Positions 15,496 to 22,206 of a stretch of DNA of 22,206 bases are shown in pieces; within the stretch, counting starts at the first letter, position 1; every line of letters starts with the position of its first letter. The notes beneath the pieces were generated by a model that was given only the letters and a program-made list of their open reading frames with translations, made no database searches and was not told the origin of the DNA. Both the position numbers and the translations under genes were made by a program. The DNA is from Erysipelotrichaceae bacterium (lineage in GTDB: Bacteria; Bacillota_I; Bacilli_A; Erysipelotrichales; Erysipelotrichaceae), in NCBI GenBank assembly GCA_016302195.1, contig JAEDOA010000013.1, forward strand, positions 1 to 22,206. Direction: 5' to 3'.

Positions 15496-16466
15496 TGTTA
15501 TCAACATATCTATCTGCTAACTGGATTGGCAGTTTCCTTTATTCTATTATTCGTATTTCAACTCCTTTGATATTTGCTTCACTCGGCGCTTGTTTTACAA
15601 AAAAAGCCGGGTTAATGAATATGGCCCTGGAATCAATGATGCTAGTATCAGCTTTAACAGGTGTATTGGCTTCCGCTTTCAGTCAGAATTTAATCATCGG
15701 TATGTTGGGGGCAATTGCTGGAGCATTAGCTGTAGGTGGTATAATTTGCTATTGTGCCTTCTACTTGAAAACTGACTTATATCTAACTTCAATATCGATG
15801 AATTTGGCTTCGGTAGGTGGAACGGTATTTGCTTTATATCTAATTTGCGGACAAAAGAGCAATAGCGCGGGAATATTAAAGAGTTTAAGCTTCCCTAAAA
15901 TAGATATTCCTATTTTGCAGGATATTCCAATTATAGGAACAGCCTTAAGCGGTCATAGCATATTGACTTATCTAGCCTTTTTGATGGTTCTGGTGGTTTA
16001 TTTTGTTTTAAATAAAACAAGAATTGGCTTAAGAATTACTGCTTCAGGAGAAAATCCTAATGCGGTAGAATCAGTAGGTATATCTGTTAGAAAGATCAGA
16101 ACAATTTCTTTCTTGTTAAGCAGTATTTTATGTGGTTTAGCAGGGGCATATATGTCGATGAGCTATGTTAACTGGTTTGCTCGTGATATGATTTCAGGAA
16201 GAGGTTTTATCTCGATGAGTGCCACAAATATTTCAAATGCTTCACCATTTCTAACCTGCTTATGCGCTATGTTGTTTGGCTTATCCCAGGCAACTGCTAA
16301 TGCGATGCAAATAACTAATGCGCCAGCTGAACTAGTAAGTGCTTTGCCATATGTAGCAACGATTATCTTCGTTTTCTCTTTTGCGATTATTCAAAAACAA
16401 AGGGCTAAATCAGCAAAGAAAAAAATATTAGTTAAAATACAAAAGGAGCAGGCAAATGATAATTGA
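15495..16466 (+). CDS. Nucleoside ABC importer permease 2 (YufQ-like)
   Basis: This 323-residue permease, the shorter member of the pair, contains RISTPLIFASLGACFTKKAGLMNMALESMM-like sequence (about 18-47) and the GLRITASGENPNAVESVGI coupling motif (about 179-197), both typical of YufQ-type subunits. Multiple hydrophobic segments fill the rest, and the C-terminus is a Lys-rich cytoplasmic tail. It starts at the A of the preceding stop (TAATG) and ends 11 bp inside the next gene. Confidence 0.9.
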   Translation: MLSTYLSANWIGSFLYSIIRISTPLIFASLGACFTKKAGLMNMALESMMLVSALTGVLASAFSQNLIIGMLGAIAGALAVGGIICYCAFYLKTDLYLTSISMNLASVGGTVFALYLICGQKSNSAGILKSLSFPKIDIPILQDIPIIGTALSGHSILTYLAFLMVLVVYFVLNKTRIGLRITASGENPNAVESVGISVRKIRTISFLLSSILCGLAGAYMSMSYVNWFARDMISGRGFISMSATNISNASPFLTCLCAMLFGLSQATANAMQITNAPAELVSALPYVATIIFVFSFAIIQKQRAKSAKKKILVKIQKEQANDN

Positions 16467-17334
16467 TTTTAGAACCCGTCCACCTTTTAAGGGATTTATT
16501 ACAGAGGGAAATTTCTTTCCTAGGCCAATGGAGGATTGCTTTGATAATCCAATGGATGTTCCAGCTATCTATTTAGGTTCAAAAGGAACTGATATTGAAT
16601 CAGCAAGAGTTGGCGATTTTGATTTATATATGAAAGAATTATCCGACAGCAAGATTGATTTGCAGGTTGTTCATGGCAGAATGGTTAGAGAGGGTATGGC
16701 TAGAGTAAATAATGATGATGTCTGTCAGCTATCTGTTCTATACCCTGATAAATTTATCAGCTTCCCAGCAGTTGATCCTGCAGATCCTTTAGGGGCTGTT
16801 AAGGAAATACAACGCTGTTATGATAAGTATAAGATTAAGGGAATCGCTCTTGAGCCAGGTTGGGCTTATCCTTCGATGACAGTTAATGATCCATCATTAT
16901 ATCCGATATATGACAAATGTAGGGAATTAGGATTAATTGTTTCCTTTACTTTAAGCGCTCTAGCTGGAGAAGATTTAAGGTGTTGTCATCCGTTAGATTT
17001 ACAATTAATGGCAAAACGATATAACGATTTAACCATAACAGTATCTCATGGCTGCTGGCCATATGTGGCTGAGTTTTTAGCAGTAAGCATGACTTGTAAT
17101 AATATTTATTTTTATCCTGATTTCTTTTTGAATACAAGAATGCCTATGACAGATGATTTCATTGTCGCTATTAATTCGTATATGAAATATCGAACAATGT
17201 TTGCCAGCTCATATCCAGTTAGGGGTTTGTCAGAGAGCTTAAATAGATTTAAAAGTCTACCTTTCGATGATGATGTGTGGCAATATGTGCTTTATAAAAA
17301 CGCTGCTAGAATATTAAAACTTGACATTAAGTAA
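16456..17334 (+). CDS. Amidohydrolase-fold protein lacking the usual metal ligands
   Basis: This 292-residue protein resembles the amidohydrolase_2 TIM-barrel family: an IIDFR start, KGIALEPG (128-135), the ITVSHGCWP strand (194-202 with His198), and a C-terminal NAARILKL helix that closes the barrel in this family. The HxH metal motif normally found after strand 1 is RTR here (Arg6, Arg8). The late catalytic Asp, usually in a GSD-x-P context, is replaced by Ser-Ser (FASSYP, 250-254). It may be a non-metal hydrolase, a lyase/isomerase-like variant or a non-enzymatic binding protein. It overlaps permease 2 by 11 bp, so it is tied to the nucleoside importer. A terminator follows. Confidence 0.72.
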   Translation: MIIDFRTRPPFKGFITEGNFFPRPMEDCFDNPMDVPAIYLGSKGTDIESARVGDFDLYMKELSDSKIDLQVVHGRMVREGMARVNNDDVCQLSVLYPDKFISFPAVDPADPLGAVKEIQRCYDKYKIKGIALEPGWAYPSMTVNDPSLYPIYDKCRELGLIVSFTLSALAGEDLRCCHPLDLQLMAKRYNDLTITVSHGCWPYVAEFLAVSMTCNNIYFYPDFFLNTRMPMTDDFIVAINSYMKYRTMFASSYPVRGLSESLNRFKSLPFDDDVWQYVLYKNAARILKLDIK

Positions 17335-17343
17335 ACATGAAAG

Positions 17344-17371
17344 CTGAAGTTAATGAAAAACTTCAGTTTTT
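17344..17371 (+). terminator. Rho-independent terminator after the nucleoside importer operon
   Basis: CTGAAGTT (17344-17351) pairs with AACTTCAG (17359-17366), with a 7-nt loop and five T (17367-17371). Confidence 0.82.
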
Positions 17372-17442
17372 ATATGTTAAAGTTACCTATTATATCGGTA
17401 GATGTTTCTTTTGTATAGACTATATGATAAAATTGGGCTGAT

Positions 17443-18774
17443 ATGAAAATAAATATAAGTGAGCATTTTGATTTAAAGAAATTATTAAAATATTGTTTGT
17501 CTCCTGTTTCAATGATGGTTTTTTCTTCTCTTTATTCTGTTATAGATGGGATAATGGTATCTAATGCGGTGGGCAAAAACGCAATGGCAGCAGTAAATAT
17601 TGTTTGGCCAATGGTGATGATTATCGGATCGATTGGTTTTATGATTGGAGCTGGTGGTAGCGCTCAGATTGCTAAGACATTGGGTGAGAAAAGGGAAAGA
17701 GAAGCCAATGAGATTTTTACTTTTTTGGTGTTATCAATTATTGTTTCAGGGCTTGTTTTATCAGCTCTAGCAATTGTTAATATCGAAAGACTGTCCTATT
17801 TGTTTGGCAGCAATGATTTGTTATTACCATTATGTAAACAATATGGCATATCGATGCTGTCATTTACGACCATGTTTATGGTTCAGTGCGCCTTCCAAAA
17901 CTATTGTTCAACTTCAGGAAAGCCATCTGTAGGCTTTGTTTCCACAATTGCTTCAGGGATTGTTAATATTGTTTTAGACTATTTGTTTATTGTTGTTTTT
18001 AAAATGGGAATATTAGGTGCTGGAATTGCTACCGGTTTAGGTTATACGGTTGGTGGGGTTATTCCAATGGTTTATTATCTATTACCAAATAGCTCCTCAC
18101 TTCGCTTTTGTAAAACTAGGTTCTACTTTAATGAATTAATGAATAGCTGCTCTAACGGCATTTCTGAGATGTTAACAAACGTGTCTTCTTCCTTTGTGGC
18201 GGCACTTTTCAATATTAGAATCATGGCTCTTATTGGAGAGGACGGGGTATCAGCATATTCAATTATTTCTTATACCGATTATGTTTTTAAAGCAATTTTA
18301 CTTGGCGTTTCAATAGCGGTTGCCCCAATTGTTTCGTATAATTATGGTGCCCAAAATAAAAAAGAGCTTAAGAATGTCTATAAACTATCCCTTCTTTTGA
18401 TAATAGTTTGCAGCATATTTATGTTTGTTATTCCGCAAATGTCGGCAAATGTTATCGCTAGAATATTTGTTTCAAACGATCAGCAACTGTTAAGCTTGAC
18501 TACTAGAGCAATGAAAATATACAGCTTGGGTTATTTCTTCTGTGGCATTAATATTTTTGCTTCCAGTTTCTTTACTGCTTTGTGCAACGGCAAACTATCA
18601 GCTTTAATTAGTTCTATTAGAAGCTTTATTATCCCTGTAGTAGCCATCACGGTTTTATCATATGTTTTTGGAATAGATGGAATATGGTTTACTATTCCTA
18701 TAAGCGAAATCATTACTTTTACTTTCTCTTCTATAATAATATTGGTTAATGGAAAAGATTATGGCTATAGATAA
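17443..18774 (+). CDS. MATE-family efflux transporter
   Basis: This 443-residue protein has about twelve hydrophobic segments, in keeping with the MATE family (440-480 residues). Typical features are the first-helix sequence MMVFSSLYSVIDGIMVSNAVG (split here as about 24-44), the GGSAQIAKTLGEKREREANE loop near 66-85, and the matching second half (APIVSYNYGAQNKKE, near 295-309). It would export a cationic or drug-like molecule, or a metabolite, using an ion gradient. It resembles the MepA/DinF-like branch, but the substrate is unknown. The ribosome binding site is weak (only GGGCTG before ATG), and no clean promoter is visible after the upstream terminator. Confidence 0.9.
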   Translation: MKINISEHFDLKKLLKYCLSPVSMMVFSSLYSVIDGIMVSNAVGKNAMAAVNIVWPMVMIIGSIGFMIGAGGSAQIAKTLGEKREREANEIFTFLVLSIIVSGLVLSALAIVNIERLSYLFGSNDLLLPLCKQYGISMLSFTTMFMVQCAFQNYCSTSGKPSVGFVSTIASGIVNIVLDYLFIVVFKMGILGAGIATGLGYTVGGVIPMVYYLLPNSSSLRFCKTRFYFNELMNSCSNGISEMLTNVSSSFVAALFNIRIMALIGEDGVSAYSIISYTDYVFKAILLGVSIAVAPIVSYNYGAQNKKELKNVYKLSLLLIIVCSIFMFVIPQMSANVIARIFVSNDQQLLSLTTRAMKIYSLGYFFCGINIFASSFFTALCNGKLSALISSIRSFIIPVVAITVLSYVFGIDGIWFTIPISEIITFTFSSIIILVNGKDYGYR

Positions 18775-18812
18775 ATCAATAGCTGTATAATATAAGAAAA
18801 AGGATGGAAAAT

Positions 18813-19781
18813 ATGAAAAGAAAATTAATTTTGGATGTCGATACAGGTAGTGATGACGCTTGTGCGATAATGTTGGCAGCTTTGCACAATGATTTGGATT
18901 TAGTAGCTGTTTGTTCGGTGAGTGGTAATGTTCCTCTAGAAAACACTACCGAAAACACCTTAAGAGTATTGCAGCACATTGGCAAAACAAACATTCCAGT
19001 TTACAAAGGATGCAGTGGCCCTATGATTAGAGATGTATCAAGCAGTTATCGAGTTGCTGCTGATACAAGAGCAAAGGTAGTTGTCGATGGAAAAGAGATT
19101 GGTATTCACCAGGATTATTTGCCTTTAGAGGAAAGCAAATTTAGCTATCAAGCAACACCAGCCAGTGTTTTCTATGTTGATTATCTTACTAAATGTCAAC
19201 AAAAAGTTGATATTGTTGCGGTTGGCCCATTAACAAATTTAGCAGTTGCTCTGTTAATTGAGCCTAGAATAGTTGATAATATTAACGAAATTGTTATTAT
19301 GGGTGGCGGACATGGTATTTCCAATGAAACAAGATGTGCCGAATTTAATATCTTCTATGATCCAGAGGCTGCTCAGCGCGTTTTGAAATGTGGGGCTAAG
19401 ATTACAATGGTTCCTTTAGATGCTACACATAAAGCTTATGTAAATTATGAAGATGCTAGAAGATTAAGAGAATTAAATACCAATGCAGCTAAGTTTGCTG
19501 CTGATATGATTGAACATAGAATTGAATTCCACAAATTAAGACAGCCACTTGAAGATGTTAATTCGTGTGCCTTGCATGATCCTTTAGCAGTAGCTTATTT
19601 GATAGATCCAACAGTACTTAAAGATGTGCAATTGCTAAATGTTGAGGTATCTCTTGGCGGATTGACAGATGGTCAAACAGTGGTTGACCGCAGATATTTC
19701 CAGGACAATAGAAATGTACATTTTGCTTTTGATGGAGATAGAAAAAAGTTTGTTGATATAATGTGTGATGCATTCAAGTAA
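18813..19781 (+). CDS. Nucleoside hydrolase (IU-NH family)
   Basis: This 322-residue inosine-uridine-preferring nucleoside hydrolase type enzyme cleaves a ribonucleoside into ribose and free base. The N-terminal calcium motif is DVDTGSDD (Asp8, Asp10, Asp14, Asp15), where the usual DxDPGxDD has Thr for Pro. Other hallmarks are VGPLTNLA (137-144), IMGGG (162-166), AEFNIFYDPEAA (176-187) and His255-Asp256 in ALHDPLAV. The ATG at 18813 is preferred over ATG 18804 because AAGGA (18800-18804) gives a proper 8-bp spacing only for 18813, and the family starts just before the Asp motif. A TATAAT lies at 18786-18791 without a good -35, and the MATE stop is only 38 bp away. It fits the nearby nucleoside importer. 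Confidence 0.92.
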   Translation: MKRKLILDVDTGSDDACAIMLAALHNDLDLVAVCSVSGNVPLENTTENTLRVLQHIGKTNIPVYKGCSGPMIRDVSSSYRVAADTRAKVVVDGKEIGIHQDYLPLEESKFSYQATPASVFYVDYLTKCQQKVDIVAVGPLTNLAVALLIEPRIVDNINEIVIMGGGHGISNETRCAEFNIFYDPEAAQRVLKCGAKITMVPLDATHKAYVNYEDARRLRELNTNAAKFAADMIEHRIEFHKLRQPLEDVNSCALHDPLAVAYLIDPTVLKDVQLLNVEVSLGGLTDGQTVVDRRYFQDNRNVHFAFDGDRKKFVDIMCDAFK

Positions 19782-19790
19782 AAAAATAAT

Positions 19791-19816
19791 CAGCCATGGT
19801 AATATTACTATGGCTG
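19791..19816. terminator. 26-nt near-perfect palindrome, probable terminator (possibly also an operator)
   Basis: CAGCCAT (19791-19797) pairs with ATGGCTG (19810-19816) and the inner GTAAT pairs with ATTAC, with only a G-T wobble at 19798/19809. On the + strand a weak TGTTTGT tract follows. On the minus strand the hairpin is followed by a longer T-rich tract (19782-19790 side). It ends 22 bp before the next gene's ATG, so it could also act in that gene's leader. Confidence 0.55.
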
Positions 19817-19838
19817 TGTTTGTATAAGTGAGGTCAAT

Positions 19839-20564
19839 ATGGCAAGTATGTATAGTCCTTTTAGAGGATGTAGAAAATGCTCTGAAGGTTGTCTTCATTG
19901 TTATATCCATAAGGGAGATGCAAAAAGAAACGTTGATACATCAAAAATAGTAAGAACAAGTTCATTTTATAAACCGATAGAAAGAAAGAAGAATGGTGAA
20001 TATAAAATGAAATCTTCTCTTGTTTATACCTGCTTTCAAACTGATTTTCTAATCGAGGAAGCTGACCAGTATCGAGAAGAAATCTGGCAGATGATAAATG
20101 AAAGAAAAGATTGTGACTTCCTGTTTTTAACCAAGCGAATAGAAAGAATGGCAGATGTGTTACCAAGCGATTGGAATGAAGGCTATGACAATGTTATTGT
20201 AGGATTATCTATTGAAAATCAAAGAAATGCTGATAAGAAAATTCCTGTATTTTTAAAAACTTCTATTAAACATCGCATCTTGGCTTTACAGCCTTTACTA
20301 GAGAAGATTGATATAGAAAAATATCTGGATGATATAGATTTAGTCATAGTTGGTGGAGAAAGCGACAAAGATGGTAGAGTTTTAGATTATGATTGGGTAC
20401 TAGACATTAGGGAACAATGCATAAGAAAGCATACAGATTTCTCTTTTCGCCAGTGCGGCAGCCATTTTGTTAAAGATGGTATCCTATACAATTTGAAAGT
20501 AAAGGATTTGATGAGTCAGGCAAGAAAAGCCAATATAGATTATAAGAAGAAGAGTGAGATTTAA
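19839..20564 (+). CDS. DUF5131 (phage Gp37/Gp68-like) protein with a radical-SAM-type Cys motif
   Basis: This 241-residue protein resembles the DUF5131 family, annotated after phage proteins Gp37/Gp68. The start GCRKCSEGCLHCYIHK contains Cys14-X3-Cys18-X2-Cys21, the [4Fe-4S] pattern of radical SAM enzymes, plus Cys11. Further family marks are FLFLTKR (near 94-100), VGLSIENQRNADKKIP (near 120-135), LQPLLEKI (near 150), VIVGGESDKDGR (near 169-180) and a C-terminal FSFRQCGSHF where FKQWG is usual. The reaction is unknown. RBS GTGAGG precedes the ATG. The next gene begins immediately at its TAA (TAAATG), so the two are co-translated. Despite the family's phage-derived name, no other phage gene is nearby. 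Confidence 0.8.
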   Translation: MASMYSPFRGCRKCSEGCLHCYIHKGDAKRNVDTSKIVRTSSFYKPIERKKNGEYKMKSSLVYTCFQTDFLIEEADQYREEIWQMINERKDCDFLFLTKRIERMADVLPSDWNEGYDNVIVGLSIENQRNADKKIPVFLKTSIKHRILALQPLLEKIDIEKYLDDIDLVIVGGESDKDGRVLDYDWVLDIREQCIRKHTDFSFRQCGSHFVKDGILYNLKVKDLMSQARKANIDYKKKSEI

Positions 20565-21209
20565 ATGGAAGATTATGCAAGATTAATATGTAAAAGTTTA
20601 AATAGAAACAGCTTGTTTCAAATAGAAAGAATAGATGAGATTACACTATATGATGGCATCAAATGGGATGTTATCATTTATAAGGAAAACGTGTTTTCTT
20701 CATGGATGATTGCTTTAGTAAGTCAAAATGAGGTGCTAATAACAAACTGTAAATATAATAAGAATAACTATTTATCAAAATGCAGAGATTTTCTGCAGCA
20801 AAGATGCAATCAGTCCGAAAAAGAAATGATTGAGAATATCACTCAACAGGTTGAGCTATTAAATCGAATTATTAGCAGTAATATTTCACTTGAGAAGATA
20901 ATAATGCTATTTAAGCAGTACTGCTATAGTTATTATAGTAAACCTCTAATTTTCTTTCAGTGTTTGGAAAACGATATGCTAATACAACTAAACTTTTGTC
21001 AGAATTTGAAAATGTCACAAAGAGATCATTATCAGATTATGCTTCAATTAAGCTATAATAAGATAGAAGATATCGATTTATCTACTAACAAGATATTTAG
21101 TGATGAGATAAACGAAGATATATTTGACTATTTTCTAAAAAGCAATATTTACTTAAAATGTAACAATAATAAGCTAGTAAAGCATGAAATCAGAATAATT
21201 AAGGGTTAA
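20565..21209 (+). CDS. Unrecognised protein coupled to the DUF5131 gene
   Basis: I do not recognise this 214-residue protein. It is hydrophilic with mixed alpha/beta character. The first 80 residues look like alternating strands (DVIIYKENVFSSWMIALVSQNEVLITNCKY region, about 35-64), followed by helices rich in Gln, Glu, Asn and Ile, with scattered Cys at 9, 62, 73, 81, 119, 131, 144 and 199 but no clear metal motif. No signal peptide or membrane segment is visible. Its ATG is adjacent to the preceding stop, so it probably works with or alongside the DUF5131 protein. Asn, Ile and Lys content is high, as in the sensor genes. Confidence 0.6.
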   Translation: MEDYARLICKSLNRNSLFQIERIDEITLYDGIKWDVIIYKENVFSSWMIALVSQNEVLITNCKYNKNNYLSKCRDFLQQRCNQSEKEMIENITQQVELLNRIISSNISLEKIIMLFKQYCYSYYSKPLIFFQCLENDMLIQLNFCQNLKMSQRDHYQIMLQLSYNKIEDIDLSTNKIFSDEINEDIFDYFLKSNIYLKCNNNKLVKHEIRIIKG

Positions 21210-21229
21210 TTTGTTATTATTTTTTCATT

Positions 21230-21259
21230 TTGTTATTTATTTATTTGAAAAAATAGAAT
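21230..21259 (+). promoter_or_regulatory. Possible sigma-A promoter of the DUF349 gene
   Basis: TTGTTA (21230-21235), 18 bp, TAGAAT (21254-21259). This is a modest match in a very A+T-rich 100-bp gap, about 50 bp before the ATG at 21311. Confidence 0.3.
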
Positions 21260-21310
21260 AGAATATTAGATAGGTGTAAATAGACACAAAGGATTTTATA
21301 AGGTGGAAAT

Positions 21311-22206
21311 ATGGTAGATTACGACGATTTAGATCAAAATTTAAAACGCAAAGAGGAATTGGTTGAGAAGGCAAAACAGCTAGCCGAAAGCGATAACCTC
21401 AATGATGCTCAAAGAAAATTAGCATCTTTAAGAAAAGAATGGAAGAGATTCGAAGATTACGAATCAAATTTCGAAGAGCAGTTGCGCGAAAAATTTGAAG
21501 AATATGCTACTGCTGTTAAGACAAAGAGAGACATGTTAGCTGCTACAGCTGTTGAAAATAAGCAGGCTATCATTGATAAGGCTAAGGAAGCTGCAAGTCT
21601 AACAAACTTTAAAGAAGCAACCAAACAGATGGACGAATTGATGGAAGAATGGAAGAAGTCAGTTAGTGCCGGAAAAGAAAAAGACGATGAGTTATGGAAT
21701 CAGTTCAAAGAAGTAAGAAATGAATTCTTCTCAAGAAGAAAAGAATACTATGCTGATTTAACTGTTAAGCATGCTGCAAGCAAGCAGGCTAAGACAGACA
21801 TCGTTGCCAAGGCACAGGAATTATCTACTTCAACTGAATGGAAGAAGACTTCTGATGAGTTGAATGAATTGTTAGAACAGTGGAAGGCTGCTGGAAGTGC
21901 TGGCAAGAAGGTAGATGAAGATTTGTGGAAACAATTCTCTTCTGCAAGAAAAGCTTTTAATAGCGCTAAGAATGCTCATTTTGCTCAAATGAAGGAAGAA
22001 TTTGCTAAAAGAGCAGTACAGAAGCAGGATTTAATTGCTCAGGCAAAATTATGTGTTGCTCAGGTAGATTTCTCAAACGAGATGGTTGAAAAGGTTAAAT
22101 CTTTAAGAACTCAATGGAAAGAAATCGGAACTTGTGGTAGAAATAAAGAAGATGCATTGTGGAATGAATTTAATGAAACAGTGAATACTTTCTTTAAAAA
22201 CATGAA
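21311..22206 (+). CDS. DUF349 repeat protein, cut by the right edge
   Basis: An open frame from ATG 21311 (RBS AGGTGG at 21301-21306) runs off the right edge after 298 complete codons. It is a soluble, highly charged helical protein made of about four DUF349-type repeats of 70-78 residues, anchored by Trp44, Trp114, Trp191 and Trp269. The clearest units read EEWKKSVSAGKEKDDELWNQF, given here as about 112-132, and QWKEIGTCGRNKEDALWNEF (268-287). Many Glu, Lys and Ala residues suggest three-helix bundles or coiled coils. The family has no settled biochemical function that I can state. Codon use (many GAA, AAG, GCT) suggests fairly high expression. More repeats probably lie beyond the window. 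Confidence 0.85.
   Translation, partial: MVDYDDLDQNLKRKEELVEKAKQLAESDNLNDAQRKLASLRKEWKRFEDYESNFEEQLREKFEEYATAVKTKRDMLAATAVENKQAIIDKAKEAASLTNFKEATKQMDELMEEWKKSVSAGKEKDDELWNQFKEVRNEFFSRRKEYYADLTVKHAASKQAKTDIVAKAQELSTSTEWKKTSDELNELLEQWKAAGSAGKKVDEDLWKQFSSARKAFNSAKNAHFAQMKEEFAKRAVQKQDLIAQAKLCVAQVDFSNEMVEKVKSLRTQWKEIGTCGRNKEDALWNEFNETVNTFFKNM

Noticed and set aside
17405..17433. Promoter for the MATE gene (TTGTAT and TAAAAT elements)
   Set aside because: The spacings do not fit and the -10 candidate would leave almost no leader; not placed.
19635..20166. Leftward open frames of 91 and 101 codons over the nucleoside hydrolase and DUF5131 genes
   Set aside because: Both are shadows of well-supported rightward genes.
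19839..21209. Prophage remnant based on the Gp37/Gp68-like name
   Set aside because: No integrase, structural, lysis or replication gene is adjacent, and DUF5131 proteins also occur as ordinary chromosomal genes.

Overview
The window reads as chromosomal DNA of a low-GC Gram-positive bacterium (Bacillota). AGGAGG-type ribosome binding sites, A+T-rich intergenic regions, TTGACA/TATAAT promoters, hairpin-plus-T terminators, mannose-family PTS genes, a BMP-type nucleoside transporter and a DUF349 repeat protein all fit. TGA is used as a stop codon, so the code is standard. An Erysipelotrichales-like host is my best guess, from overall flavour rather than a marker gene. No rRNA, tRNA, CRISPR array, insertion sequence or phage integration site was seen.

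Layout. (1) Positions 1-84 hold the tail of a gene that starts outside the window, followed by about 310 bp without a gene. (2) Positions 397-4037 form a tight rightward operon: a MutT-like Nudix hydrolase, a 7TM sensor that looks like a kinase without catalytic residues, a soluble histidine kinase and a NarL-type response regulator. (3) Positions 4038-6449, leftward, encode a LevR-like PTS regulator that meets the response regulator stop-to-stop with no intervening base. Its AAA+ motifs, its sigma-54 contact loop and the histidine of its EIIA-like domain are all degenerate. (4) A 252-bp divergent control region (6450-6701) carries sigma-A-type promoters and repeated TGTGTC/GACACA elements. 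(5) Positions 6702-10017 encode a complete mannose/sorbose-family PTS (EIIA, EIIB, EIIC, EIID) and a BtpA/SgcQ-family protein, ending in a terminator. A HAD phosphatase and an alpha/beta hydrolase follow. (6) Positions 11712-17334 encode a nucleoside ABC importer (lipoprotein, terminator, double ATPase, two permeases) whose last gene is an amidohydrolase-fold protein lacking the usual metal ligands. (7) Then come a MATE exporter, a nucleoside hydrolase, a DUF5131 (Gp37/Gp68-like) protein with a CxxxCxxC motif, an unrecognised protein, and the first part of a DUF349 repeat protein cut by the right edge.

How the genes may work together (inference). The PTS would import and phosphorylate an unknown sugar, with SgcQ-like and HAD enzymes acting on the product. 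The neighbouring BMP importer plus nucleoside hydrolase form a nucleoside salvage unit that would release ribose and free base. The most unusual point is that a LevR-type regulator, normally an ATP-dependent sigma-54 activator, has lost the machinery for that job and sits beside a good sigma-A promoter, suggesting it was rebuilt as an ordinary DNA-binding regulator.
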